From NCBI GenBank assembly GCA_021740025.1, contig JAIPAN010000041.1, positions 1 through 8,052 on the forward strand: DNA of 8,052 bases. Reading direction: 5' to 3'. Positions within the stretch are counted from its first letter, which is position 1. Each line of letters begins with the position of its first letter. Below, one piece after another: positions 1-6,575 of the stretch. Both the position numbers and the translations under genes were made by a program. The notes under the pieces were generated by a model. That model was not told the origin of the DNA, searched no databases, and saw only the letters and a list, made by a program, of their open reading frames with translations. This DNA comes from Sphingobacteriaceae bacterium (GTDB taxonomy: Bacteria > Bacteroidota > Bacteroidia > Sphingobacteriales > Sphingobacteriaceae).

Positions 1-2
1 CC

Positions 3-305
3 GATTTAGTAGGTGCCTTAGCCGATGTAAACGTGGTTAGAGCCCGTGCCGGTTTAGCTGCTTCTGCCGCTGCAACCACTGCCGATTTAATGACTGCTAT
101 TTTAAAAGAGCGTCGTATTGAATTTGCACACGAAGGACAGCGATTTTTCGATCTAAAACGCACAGGTACCTTAGCTAGTACCCTTGGGGCATCTTTATTT
201 GGTGTTTCAGGCGCTTTCGACAATAGCTTCAGAGCTTTGTGGCCAATTCCACAACGTGAGGTTTTAACCTCCGGTGGAATTATTGCCCAAAATACTGGTT
301 ACTAA
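3..305 (+). CDS. RagB/SusD-family nutrient-binding outer-membrane lipoprotein, C-terminal fragment (5' end outside window)
   Basis: The frame is open from the window's left edge (first full codon at base 3) to a TAA at 303-305, giving the last 100 residues. The visible protein has the C-terminal signature of RagB/SusD proteins: a helix with NVVRARAGL, then ILKERRIEFAHEGQRFFDLKR, then LWPIPQREV and a terminal AQNTGY. In this family the segment packs against the TPR-like core of a surface lipoprotein that caps a SusC barrel and captures ligand. The GTG at 33 falls inside the conserved NVVRARAGL helix, so it is not a real start. A SusC partner presumably lies just upstream, outside the window. 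This protein belongs to the classical SusD branch, unlike the SusD encoded at 3898-5337, so the two modules are not simple copies. A terminator follows 20 bp after the stop. Family assignment is firm; the substrate is unknown. Confidence 0.93.
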   Translation, partial: DLVGALADVNVVRARAGLAASAAATTADLMTAILKERRIEFAHEGQRFFDLKRTGTLASTLGASLFGVSGAFDNSFRALWPIPQREVLTSGGIIAQNTGY

Positions 306-325
306 TACACACCCAATTATAAACC

Positions 326-355
326 AAAAAGCCACCTCAAGGGGTGGCTTTTTTT
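326..355 (+). terminator. Intrinsic terminator closing the upstream SusD-containing operon
   Basis: The stem GCCACC (331-336) pairs with GGTGGC (343-348) around the loop TCAAGG. Seven T follow at 349-355, and a run of five A just upstream (326-330) can pair with the first T residues and extend the stem. It begins about 20 bp after the SusD stop. The hairpin separates that operon from the next susC-like gene, which therefore needs its own promoter. Confidence 0.9.
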
Positions 356-442
356 ATGCTTTATAGTCATTGATTTTAGTGTTAAAAACATATAAATTTC
401 GTGTGAGTTTAATAGCCAATTTGAGCTAATTACATTAAATAG

Positions 443-457
443 CCACAATAATTGTGG
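443..457. repeat. 15-nt palindrome, possible operator
   Basis: CCACAAT (443-449) and ATTGTGG (451-457) are perfect inverted repeats around a single central A at 450. The near-symmetric form with a one-base centre resembles the site of a dimeric regulator more than an RNA hairpin. It lies about 150 bp upstream of the susC-like start. No matching copy is visible before the second susC-like gene. No regulator family can be named from the sequence alone. Confidence 0.4.
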
Positions 458-472
458 AAAACACTAATTTGT

Positions 473-484
473 TAAAGTACTTTA
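473..484. repeat. 12-nt perfect palindrome
   Basis: TAAAGTACTTTA reads identically on both strands. It lies 15 bp downstream of the 443-457 palindrome. In DNA this AT-rich, a perfect 12-mer can arise by chance, so a regulatory role is only a possibility. Confidence 0.25.
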
Positions 485-532
485 TATCAATACATTAAGT
501 TTTTTTTAATAAAAAATGTTTAAAATTATTTT

Positions 533-565
533 GTTGTAACATATAAATTCAAGATATTTAGTTTG
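533..565 (+). promoter_or_regulatory. Candidate Bacteroidota-type promoter for the susC-susD-DUF1735 operon
   Basis: The Bacteroidota housekeeping promoter is described as TTTG or TTG near -33 and TAnnTTTG near -7, about 19-21 bp apart. Here GTTG (533-536) is followed, after 21 bp, by TTAGTTTG (558-565). The second element matches the -7 consensus at all fixed positions except the second base. Transcription would start near 570-575, giving a short untranslated leader. The match is imperfect and the region is AT-rich, so this is tentative. Confidence 0.33.
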
Positions 566-577
566 ATAAATAATCTA

Positions 578-599
578 TAATTAACATTCAACTTAATTA
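578..599. repeat. AT-rich inverted repeat just before the susC-like start codon
   Basis: TAATTAA (578-584) and TTAATTA (593-599) are perfect 7-bp inverted arms separated by 8 bp, ending 8 bp before the ATG at 608. It could form a weak hairpin in the 5' leader or be a protein site. Arms made only of A and T also arise easily by chance. Confidence 0.22.
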
Positions 600-607
600 A
601 AAATTGT

Positions 608-3600
608 ATGAAAAAACTCTTACAAAGTTTGTTCATTTTGATGCTAGTAGCTACTGCTGCCTTGGCACAAGATCGAACTGTAACGGGTACGGTAATCGCT
701 AAAGAAGACGGTTTACCTTTACCTGGAGTTTCCGTAAAAGTTAAAGGAACTTCTACGGGTACTCAAACCGGCGCTGACGGTAAATTCAGTATTAAAGTAA
801 CTGCAGCTTCGCCTGTATTACAATTCTCATTTATTGGTTACAAAGCTGTTGAAGCAGCCGTTCCGGCTTCTAACAAACTGAATGTATCCCTTGCATCTGA
901 TAGCCGTTTACTTGAAGAAGTAACTGTTGTGGGAGCTTTGGGTACAAAACGTACAGCTAGATCAACAACCAATAACGCACAAATTATTGACGAAAAGCAA
1001 TTAAACACCATTCGTCAAACCAACTTAAACAATGCCTTGGCAGGTAAAGTATCTGGTATTCAGGTACGTAGCCAGTCTGCAGCGGCTTTAGGTAGAAATA
1101 CCGAGGTTCGTTTGCGTGGGGTATCTGGTTTTGGTACTGGTACGAGTGCCTTGTACATTGTAAACGGAACAGTTTTACCAAATGCAGATGACATCAACTT
1201 AGATGACATCGAAAACGTATCGGTATTACAAGGTGCTGCTGCTGCTGCACAGTTCGGTTCTCAAGGTGCAAACGGTGCCATCATTATTACCTTAAAAGAA
1301 GGTAAATCTAATGCAAATGGAAATTTAGGTGTTACGGTGAATACCGGTGTTCAATTTGAGGATGCCTATATTTTACCAAACTACCAAAACTCATATGCTG
1401 GTGGTGGTGTTGGCGATTTAATGCAATACACCTACAAAGCTGGTGATCCGGTTGAGTGGCAAGCCTTGAGTGGTAAATTTTACCACGATTATAGCGATGA
1501 TGCCTCTTGGGGTCCTCGTATGGTAGGTCAAGAGCACATTCCTTGGTATGCTTGGTATGGTGGTCACGATCGTGCCTACAAAACTACTGCCTTAAACCCG
1601 CAACCAAACAATGCCCGTGATTTCTATAATACAGGCGTTACCCGTAATAGCTCGGTATCGTTAAGTACAGCTACCGATAAATTAAAATTCAAATTTACGT
1701 ACGGAAATCAAGACATTTCTGGTTTAATGTACAATTCTGAATTGAAAAAGAATACTGTTAACTTAATTTCATCGTATAAATTGAACGATAAATTTGAAGT
1801 AAGTGCAGATATTAACTACATCAACCAAATTCAAAAAGGTGAAGTAGATGATGGTTATTCTAATCAAACAACCGGTTCATTCAGTCAGTGGTTCCACCGC
1901 GATTTGGATATGAACATCATTAAAGAATTACAAGGTTTACGTACTCCAGATGGCGTTTACGCTTCTTGGAACCACGCCAATCCAAATACCTACGATGCTA
2001 GCAATCCAAGAGAATTTTTTGCTGGTAACTACTGGTACAATTTTTACACTTACTTTAATTTAGTAGATGTACAAAGCCAACGCGACCGTTTATATGGTAA
2101 CCTTGCTTTAACCTACAAATTAAACAAAGATTTAAAAATTACAGCTACTTACCGTAAGCAACAAAATACCACCTTTGGTGAGAGCAAATACAGCTCACAG
2201 TTAGCCACAAGTGGTTTGCAAACTTCTGGTAACAATCCAGAAACATTAGGCTACTATGGTACTTCTACATCCTACTCAAACCGCAGAAACTTAGAATTTT
2301 TGGCTACCTATACCAAAAAAATCAAAGATTTTAGCATTGAGGCTAACGTTGGTGCCGATTTCTTCCGTTGGGTAAGCAAAAGCAATTCTGCAGGAACCAA
2401 CAATGGTTTAAGTGTGGCCGATTTATTTACTATTGCCAACTCGGTTGATCAACCAAGTGTAGGTAACGGCAGAGCCGAAGAGAAATACCGTGCCGTATTA
2501 GCAAAAGGTACTTTCGGTTATAAAAACGTATTATTTGCCGATTTCACTTTACGTAACGACTGGTTCTCTACCTTACCTGCTGGTAAAAATGGTGTGGTTT
2601 CTAAATCAGTTGGTGGATCGTTTGTATTCGGCGAAATGCTTTCTAAAACCTTGCCATTCGTAAGCTTTGGTAAATTGAGAGGATCATGGGGTGAAATTCC
2701 AAAAGCATTAGGTAGTTCAAACGAAAGCTTTGGTGCCTATCGTTATCCAGGATCTGCCTTTGGTGTAGGTAGCTTTAAATGGGGTTCTAACTTCTTAATG
2801 GGTGCATCCGATGCATTGGTTGATCCAAACATTAGAGGTTCGGTAGTAACTCAAGGTGAGTACGGTATCGATTTAGGATTCTTGAACGACCGCTTAGGTT
2901 TCTCTGCTACATACTGGAAAGGTGCTGAAAAAGACTTCCCATATGCACTTTCTGTGAATGGTGCCTCTGGTTATACATCTTTATTAACCAACATTGGTGA
3001 AATTAGCAAATCAGGTTTAGACATACAGTTTAATGCTAAACCAGTAGTTTCAGCAAACTTTAATTGGAAAATTAACGCTACGTGGTCTAGATTAATAACT
3101 AACGATGTGGTAAGCTTAAGCCCAGAGTATGGAATTACCCAAACTGCTGGTGTACAAGGTGTATGGGGTTCAACCATGCCATATATGGTACATAAAGAAG
3201 GTATGCGTTGGGGACAAATTTTTGGTAACGGTATTAAAATGACCAATGGTCAACCTACCTTAACCTCAACTGGTGCATACGTGAACGATCCGGCTAAATA
3301 CTTCGGTTCGGTATTACCAGATTTTACCGGTGGTGTACAAAACAGCTTTACCTTCTTAAAAGACTTTAGCTTAAACGTAAACATCGACTTCCAATACGGT
3401 GGTAAATTCGTATCCTTATCAAATATGTGGGGTTCATTTAGTGGTCTAACCGCTCAAACTGCAACCTATAACGATAAGGGTAACCCAATTCGTGATGCCG
3501 TTGCCGATGGCGGTGGTGTACACGTATTTGGTGTGGATGCTGCTGGTGCTCCAGTTAACTACTATGTTGGTGCACAAGATTACTTCCACAACCTTTACTA

Positions 3601-3865
3601 CAATAAAACATTCGATCCATACATTTACGATTTAACATTCGTAAAAATGAGAGAGGTGTCTCTTGGATACAATATTCCAGTTAAAAAGTTAGGCTTGGGT
3701 AAATTCATCCAAAACGCCAACCTTGCTATTGTAGCTAGAAATCCATTATTAATTTATGCAACCAGCAAAGATTTCGATCCTTCTGAAATTTCTGCTACCG
3801 TTGGTGAAACTGGCCAATTCCCAGGTACCCGTGGTTTTGGTTTTAACCTAAGAGTTGGATTTTAA
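608..3865 (+). CDS. SusC/RagA-family TonB-linked outer-membrane transporter
   Basis: This 1085-residue protein has full SusC architecture and length. Residues 1-20 are a Sec signal peptide with probable cleavage at ALA|QD. Residues about 24-98 form a carboxypeptidase-D-regulatory-like domain (VTGTVIAKEDGLPLPGVSV, DGKFSI, LQFSFIGY). A Ton-box-like LEEVTVVG lies at 102-109. The plug spans about 119-232 and includes the NNALAGKVSGIQVR, RLRGVSG and IVNG motifs and QFGSQGANGAIIIT. The rest is the 22-strand-type beta barrel, ending in the terminal Phe of RVGF. The plug is non-canonical: GALGTKR replaces the usual GYGTQKK, and VLQGAAAAAQFG replaces VLKDASAAAIYG. The start at 608 is chosen because it gives an immediate signal peptide; its leader is A-rich without a Shine-Dalgarno. 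It is first in an operon with the SusD-like gene 32 bp downstream and is paralogous to the gene at 6576. It would import a substrate using TonB/ExbBD energy; the substrate is unknown. Confidence 0.96.
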   Translation: MKKLLQSLFILMLVATAALAQDRTVTGTVIAKEDGLPLPGVSVKVKGTSTGTQTGADGKFSIKVTAASPVLQFSFIGYKAVEAAVPASNKLNVSLASDSRLLEEVTVVGALGTKRTARSTTNNAQIIDEKQLNTIRQTNLNNALAGKVSGIQVRSQSAAALGRNTEVRLRGVSGFGTGTSALYIVNGTVLPNADDINLDDIENVSVLQGAAAAAQFGSQGANGAIIITLKEGKSNANGNLGVTVNTGVQFEDAYILPNYQNSYAGGGVGDLMQYTYKAGDPVEWQALSGKFYHDYSDDASWGPRMVGQEHIPWYAWYGGHDRAYKTTALNPQPNNARDFYNTGVTRNSSVSLSTATDKLKFKFTYGNQDISGLMYNSELKKNTVNLISSYKLNDKFEVSADINYINQIQKGEVDDGYSNQTTGSFSQWFHRDLDMNIIKELQGLRTPDGVYASWNHANPNTYDASNPREFFAGNYWYNFYTYFNLVDVQSQRDRLYGNLALTYKLNKDLKITATYRKQQNTTFGESKYSSQLATSGLQTSGNNPETLGYYGTSTSYSNRRNLEFLATYTKKIKDFSIEANVGADFFRWVSKSNSAGTNNGLSVADLFTIANSVDQPSVGNGRAEEKYRAVLAKGTFGYKNVLFADFTLRNDWFSTLPAGKNGVVSKSVGGSFVFGEMLSKTLPFVSFGKLRGSWGEIPKALGSSNESFGAYRYPGSAFGVGSFKWGSNFLMGASDALVDPNIRGSVVTQGEYGIDLGFLNDRLGFSATYWKGAEKDFPYALSVNGASGYTSLLTNIGEISKSGLDIQFNAKPVVSANFNWKINATWSRLITNDVVSLSPEYGITQTAGVQGVWGSTMPYMVHKEGMRWGQIFGNGIKMTNGQPTLTSTGAYVNDPAKYFGSVLPDFTGGVQNSFTFLKDFSLNVNIDFQYGGKFVSLSNMWGSFSGLTAQTATYNDKGNPIRDAVADGGGVHVFGVDAAGAPVNYYVGAQDYFHNLYYNKTFDPYIYDLTFVKMREVSLGYNIPVKKLGLGKFIQNANLAIVARNPLLIYATSKDFDPSEISATVGETGQFPGTRGFGFNLRVGF

Positions 3866-3897
3866 TTGATTAAAGTCGATAAAAAGATAAAACAGAT

Positions 3898-5337
3898 ATG
3901 AAAAAGAATTTAATTTATGTATCCCTTTCGTTACTCCTATTAGGATCTAGCGGATGCGAAAAGTTGGAAGACTTTGGGAATACCAACCTCGATCCGGCAG
4001 CAACTACACAGCCTGTGCTACAGGCTTTGTTAACCAATGCCCAAGCTAGCATTGGCGGATATGCTGCACAAACCCGTGGTGGTTTGTATGCGCAGTACTT
4101 CTCTGAAACACAGTATACCGATGTTTCTTTGTACAGTACGCCGCAATTAGGCTTTACTGGAGAATACGCCGGTGTATTAACTGATTTACAAGTAATTAAA
4201 AATGTAAATTCTAACAACAACATGAGCCAAGTGGCCAACATCTTACAACAGTATGTATTTTGGACCATTACCGACCGTTGGGGCGATGTGCCTTACTCTG
4301 AAGCTTTACAAGGTTCGAGCAAAACCACGCCTAAATACGATACACAAGAAAGTATCTATAAAGGAATGATTGCTAGCTTAAAAGCCTCTGTAGCTGCTTT
4401 TGATGGCAGCTCATTGGTGCAAGGCGACGTTATTTTTAACGGTAACGTTGCGGCTTGGAAACGTGCTGCCAACTCTATGCGTATGCTTATGGCCATTCAA
4501 TTATCTAAAAAGTATCCTGCTGCAGGTGGCTATGCCGCTACTGCATTTAACGAAGCTTTAACAGATGGCGGTGGTTACATCAGTACCAATGCACAAAATA
4601 TGGTTGTAGATTACCCAGGTGGTAACTTTAAATCTAACTGGTGGAGCGTTTACAATGGTCGTAAAGATTATGCCGAAAGCAAAACCATGACCGATTTAAT
4701 GACTTCTTTAGGAGACACTCGTCAATTGGCATTTGGTGGTCAAACGCAAGATCAAACTGCTGCTAATGCTGCCGTTACTTCTAACATAGGGGTTCCTTAT
4801 GGTGTTGCTCGTGCAACTGCAGAGGCCTTTACTGCTGCCAATACTGGTTGGGCTCGTATTTTACGTGGCGATTTCCGTACCGAAAGCAGCGATATCGTTG
4901 TAATTAGTGCCGCTCAAGTGGCTTTGGCTCGTGCTGAAGCTGCAGAACGTGGTTGGACAGGTGAGAGCTTAAGTACTGTGTACGATGCTGGTATTACCTT
5001 GTCTTACGGACAGTGGGGTATTGCTGTACCGGCTGGTTATTTAGCTTCTAATGCCTTAGGTGCCGTTGGTACTGCGGGGAACATTCAGAAAATCTCTACC
5101 CAACGTTACATTGCCTCGTACCCGAATGGATTACAAGGCTGGAACATTTGGCGGAAATCAGGTTTCCCAACCCTTACTCCAGCACCTAATGCTACCAACA
5201 CAAGCGGTCAAATTCCACGCAGATATACCTATGCCAGTGCAGAGTATACCTCTAACGGAACTAGTGTAAATGCTGCTGTGGCATTATTGCCAGGTGGTTT
5301 AGATAGTCAAGATGCCAAAATTTGGTGGGATCAATAA
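3898..5337 (+). CDS. SusD/RagB-like nutrient-binding outer-membrane lipoprotein (SusD-like family 2)
   Basis: This 479-residue protein begins with a lipoprotein signal: a hydrophobic stretch at 5-16 and the lipobox SSGC, with the acylated Cys at position 20. The acidic EKLED that follows fits Bacteroidota surface export. It matches the second SusD family (SusD-like_2) rather than the RagB type at the window's left edge. The diagnostic parts are DFGNTNLDPAATT (25-37), LLTNAQ (44-49), DRWGDVPYSEAL (126-137), the ISAAQVALARAEAAERGW helix (336-353), WNIWRKSGFPTLTP (415-428), IPRR (439-442) and the terminal KIWWDQ. Length is typical. It starts 32 bp after the susC-like stop and ends 25 bp before the next gene, so the three are almost certainly co-transcribed. 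By family precedent it is the hinged lid that binds ligand over the SusC barrel. The ATG at 3898 directly precedes the KK-rich signal, supporting that start. Confidence 0.95.
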   Translation: MKKNLIYVSLSLLLLGSSGCEKLEDFGNTNLDPAATTQPVLQALLTNAQASIGGYAAQTRGGLYAQYFSETQYTDVSLYSTPQLGFTGEYAGVLTDLQVIKNVNSNNNMSQVANILQQYVFWTITDRWGDVPYSEALQGSSKTTPKYDTQESIYKGMIASLKASVAAFDGSSLVQGDVIFNGNVAAWKRAANSMRMLMAIQLSKKYPAAGGYAATAFNEALTDGGGYISTNAQNMVVDYPGGNFKSNWWSVYNGRKDYAESKTMTDLMTSLGDTRQLAFGGQTQDQTAANAAVTSNIGVPYGVARATAEAFTAANTGWARILRGDFRTESSDIVVISAAQVALARAEAAERGWTGESLSTVYDAGITLSYGQWGIAVPAGYLASNALGAVGTAGNIQKISTQRYIASYPNGLQGWNIWRKSGFPTLTPAPNATNTSGQIPRRYTYASAEYTSNGTSVNAAVALLPGGLDSQDAKIWWDQ

Positions 5338-5362
5338 GCTGCTAACGTATTCACTTTAAAAT

Positions 5363-6364
5363 ATGAACAATATGAAACAGAAAATAACAGTCTTGCTAGT
5401 GGGTTTCTTACTTACTTTAGGCATCAGCTCTTGTGTAAAAGACAGTGCGCCTGAATTAGGTTCAAGAGGAAACACCATTATCAAATTTAACGATGGCCCT
5501 ACAAAAGCCTTGTTTTACAGCCCCTTTACCGATATTAAAGAGGTAACATTATTCACCTTCCGTAGAGATGCAAACTCTGCTGCGGAATTACAAAAACCGG
5601 TAGAAATTACCTTGGAAGAAGATGTGACTAAAATTCCAACAGGTTATACAGATTTGCCAGCTGCTATGTACACCTTGGTAGCTGATCCGAGTATTACCGT
5701 TGCTTCGGGTAAAGTAACCCTGCGTTTTGCTGCAGGCGAATTTTCAAAAAGCTTGAAAATTAAATTAAATGGAGCTGCCTGGACAAATTTAAGTACCAAA
5801 TATGGTAAATACTACAAGGTGTTTGATGCTGCTACCAAACAAGTAGCAACCGCACAAGCTACTATTGCTATAACCATGAGTATCAAAAATACTTGGGATG
5901 GTATTTATGAAGCAACCGGTACATTCAGCGATGTATCTGCATCGGGTGGAACCTGGACGCATGCAAATGATGGCTTAGCGCAATATGACGAAAAACAAAG
6001 ATATGAGGTTCGTACCATTTCAGCTACCCAGTGTGAAGTTTACGATGCTAGTGTTTTTGGCGGGTTTTATGTACCATTTTCTACAAATCCAGGTTTGAGT
6101 GGTTATGGTTCATTCTCTCCGGTTTTAACCTTTGACCCAACAACCAATGCCATTACAGGTGTTTATAACCGTTACGGAACTCCACCATTATATGTATCAG
6201 GTAATGGTCGTTCTGCAGCATTAGATCCAACCGGGTATAATGATTACAATCCTTCAACCAAAACTATCCGTATCAAATACTTTATGATACAACCAAGTGT
6301 TGTACCTGTAGGTCCTCGTACGTTTATAGATGAGGAATGGAAATACATTGGTCCAAGACAATAG
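5363..6364 (+). CDS. DUF1735-like surface lipoprotein, third component of the SusC/D operon
   Basis: This 333-residue protein has a lipoprotein signal: hydrophobic residues 8-21 and lipobox ISSC with Cys24, followed by VKDSAPE. Residues about 38-150 look like the beta-rich DUF1735 (BT_3987-type N-terminal) domain. The clues are a strand-rich segment, a YTLVADPSITVASGKV stretch (103-118) and SLKIKLNGAAW (130-140). A second part begins near IKNTWDGIYEATGTF (174-188) and is rich in Tyr, Gly, Thr and Trp, ending DEEWKYIGPRQ. Proteins of this kind commonly sit behind SusC/SusD genes and are regarded as extra surface ligand-binding or cell-surface glycan-binding lipoproteins, comparable in position to SusE/SusF. 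No catalytic motif is visible. The start could be ATG 5363 or ATG 5372 (MKQKITV); the latter gives an equally good signal peptide. It is last in the operon; a terminator follows within 20 bp. Domain assignment is from memory of the family pattern and is moderately sure. Confidence 0.82.
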   Translation: MNNMKQKITVLLVGFLLTLGISSCVKDSAPELGSRGNTIIKFNDGPTKALFYSPFTDIKEVTLFTFRRDANSAAELQKPVEITLEEDVTKIPTGYTDLPAAMYTLVADPSITVASGKVTLRFAAGEFSKSLKIKLNGAAWTNLSTKYGKYYKVFDAATKQVATAQATIAITMSIKNTWDGIYEATGTFSDVSASGGTWTHANDGLAQYDEKQRYEVRTISATQCEVYDASVFGGFYVPFSTNPGLSGYGSFSPVLTFDPTTNAITGVYNRYGTPPLYVSGNGRSAALDPTGYNDYNPSTKTIRIKYFMIQPSVVPVGPRTFIDEEWKYIGPRQ

Positions 6365-6382
6365 TCTAAGTCAATAAAACCT

Positions 6383-6414
6383 AAAACCCCCACCAATTTG
6401 GTGGGGGTTTTTTT
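6383..6414 (+). terminator. Intrinsic terminator of the susC-susD-DUF1735 operon
   Basis: CCCCCACC (6387-6394) pairs perfectly with GGTGGGGG (6400-6407) around the loop AATTT. Seven T follow at 6408-6414, and AAAA (6383-6386) can pair with the first T residues. It starts less than 20 bp after the TAG at 6362-6364. This is a strong GC-rich stem in AT-rich surroundings and marks the end of the three-gene unit. Confidence 0.93.
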
Positions 6415-6575
6415 ATGCCCAAAATTTTGCGAAAAGGGAGTCTAGCCCTACAGTATCGTATAAAATACAAAATTTACACCATACAATATAAAATTTATTT
6501 ATTCGATTTATTTGTAAGTTCATACAATTTAACTTTAACTTCACGTTAAATTAATCAAATAAATTACACGGATCT
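6415..6575 (+). promoter_or_regulatory. AT-rich leader/promoter region upstream of the second susC-like gene
   Basis: No gene is visible here. TTTATTTG (6507-6514) matches the Bacteroidota -7 consensus TAnnTTTG except at its second base, the same deviation as in the candidate promoter of the first susC-like gene. No convincing -33 element lies at the right distance. ATACAA occurs three times (6465, 6481, 6522), twice followed closely by AAAATTTA. A small inverted repeat, AGGG (6435-6438) with CCCT (6446-6449), lies further upstream. A promoter is expected because the terminator at 6383-6414 precedes this region, but its exact position is uncertain. Confidence 0.5.
6526..6552. repeat. Inverted repeat with nested direct repeat before the second susC-like gene
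   Basis: AATTTAAC (6526-6533) and GTTAAATT (6545-6552) are perfect 8-bp inverted arms with an 11-bp spacer. The hexamer TTTAAC is also directly repeated (6528-6533 and 6534-6539), so the right arm could pair with either copy. The element ends 23 bp before the ATG at 6576. It could be an operator or a leader hairpin. The AT-rich composition weakens the statistical case. Confidence 0.35.

Larger units (their letters stand above)
356..607 (+). promoter_or_regulatory. AT-rich leader/promoter region upstream of the first susC-like gene
   Basis: This stretch between the terminator and the ATG at 608 contains no credible gene. It is strongly AT-rich and holds several local structures: a 15-nt palindrome at 443-457, a 12-nt palindrome at 473-484, a T-run at 500-507 followed by an A-run at 511-516 (possible bent or UP-like DNA), a candidate promoter at 533-565, and an inverted repeat at 578-599 next to the start codon. 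As the terminator isolates the gene from upstream transcription, the operon promoter is expected here. The individual site assignments are inference. Confidence 0.6.

Noticed and set aside
33..305. GTG at 33 as the start of a 90-residue protein
   Set aside because: The frame is open upstream to the window edge, and the GTG sits inside the conserved NVVRARAGL helix of a SusD protein, so this is only the tail of a longer gene.
500..516. T-run then A-run as a further terminator
   Set aside because: The possible stem is only A-T pairs with a three-base loop and no GC stem before the T-run. Curved promoter-upstream DNA is a better reading.
1230..1248. GCT repeat as a phase-variable microsatellite
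   Set aside because: It is a short trinucleotide run encoding a conserved Ala stretch. A change by whole units would keep the frame, and the paralogue encodes the same Ala run with mixed codons.
3915..4268. 117-codon open frame on the - strand within the SusD-like gene
   Set aside because: It lies wholly antisense to a well-supported lipoprotein gene and shows no recognisable motif; it is a shadow of that gene's codon bias. The other short - strand frames inside the SusC genes are the same.
5060..5269. 69-codon frame on the + strand overlapping the SusD-like gene
   Set aside because: It lies in another frame of the conserved SusD C-terminus and has no domain or leader of its own.
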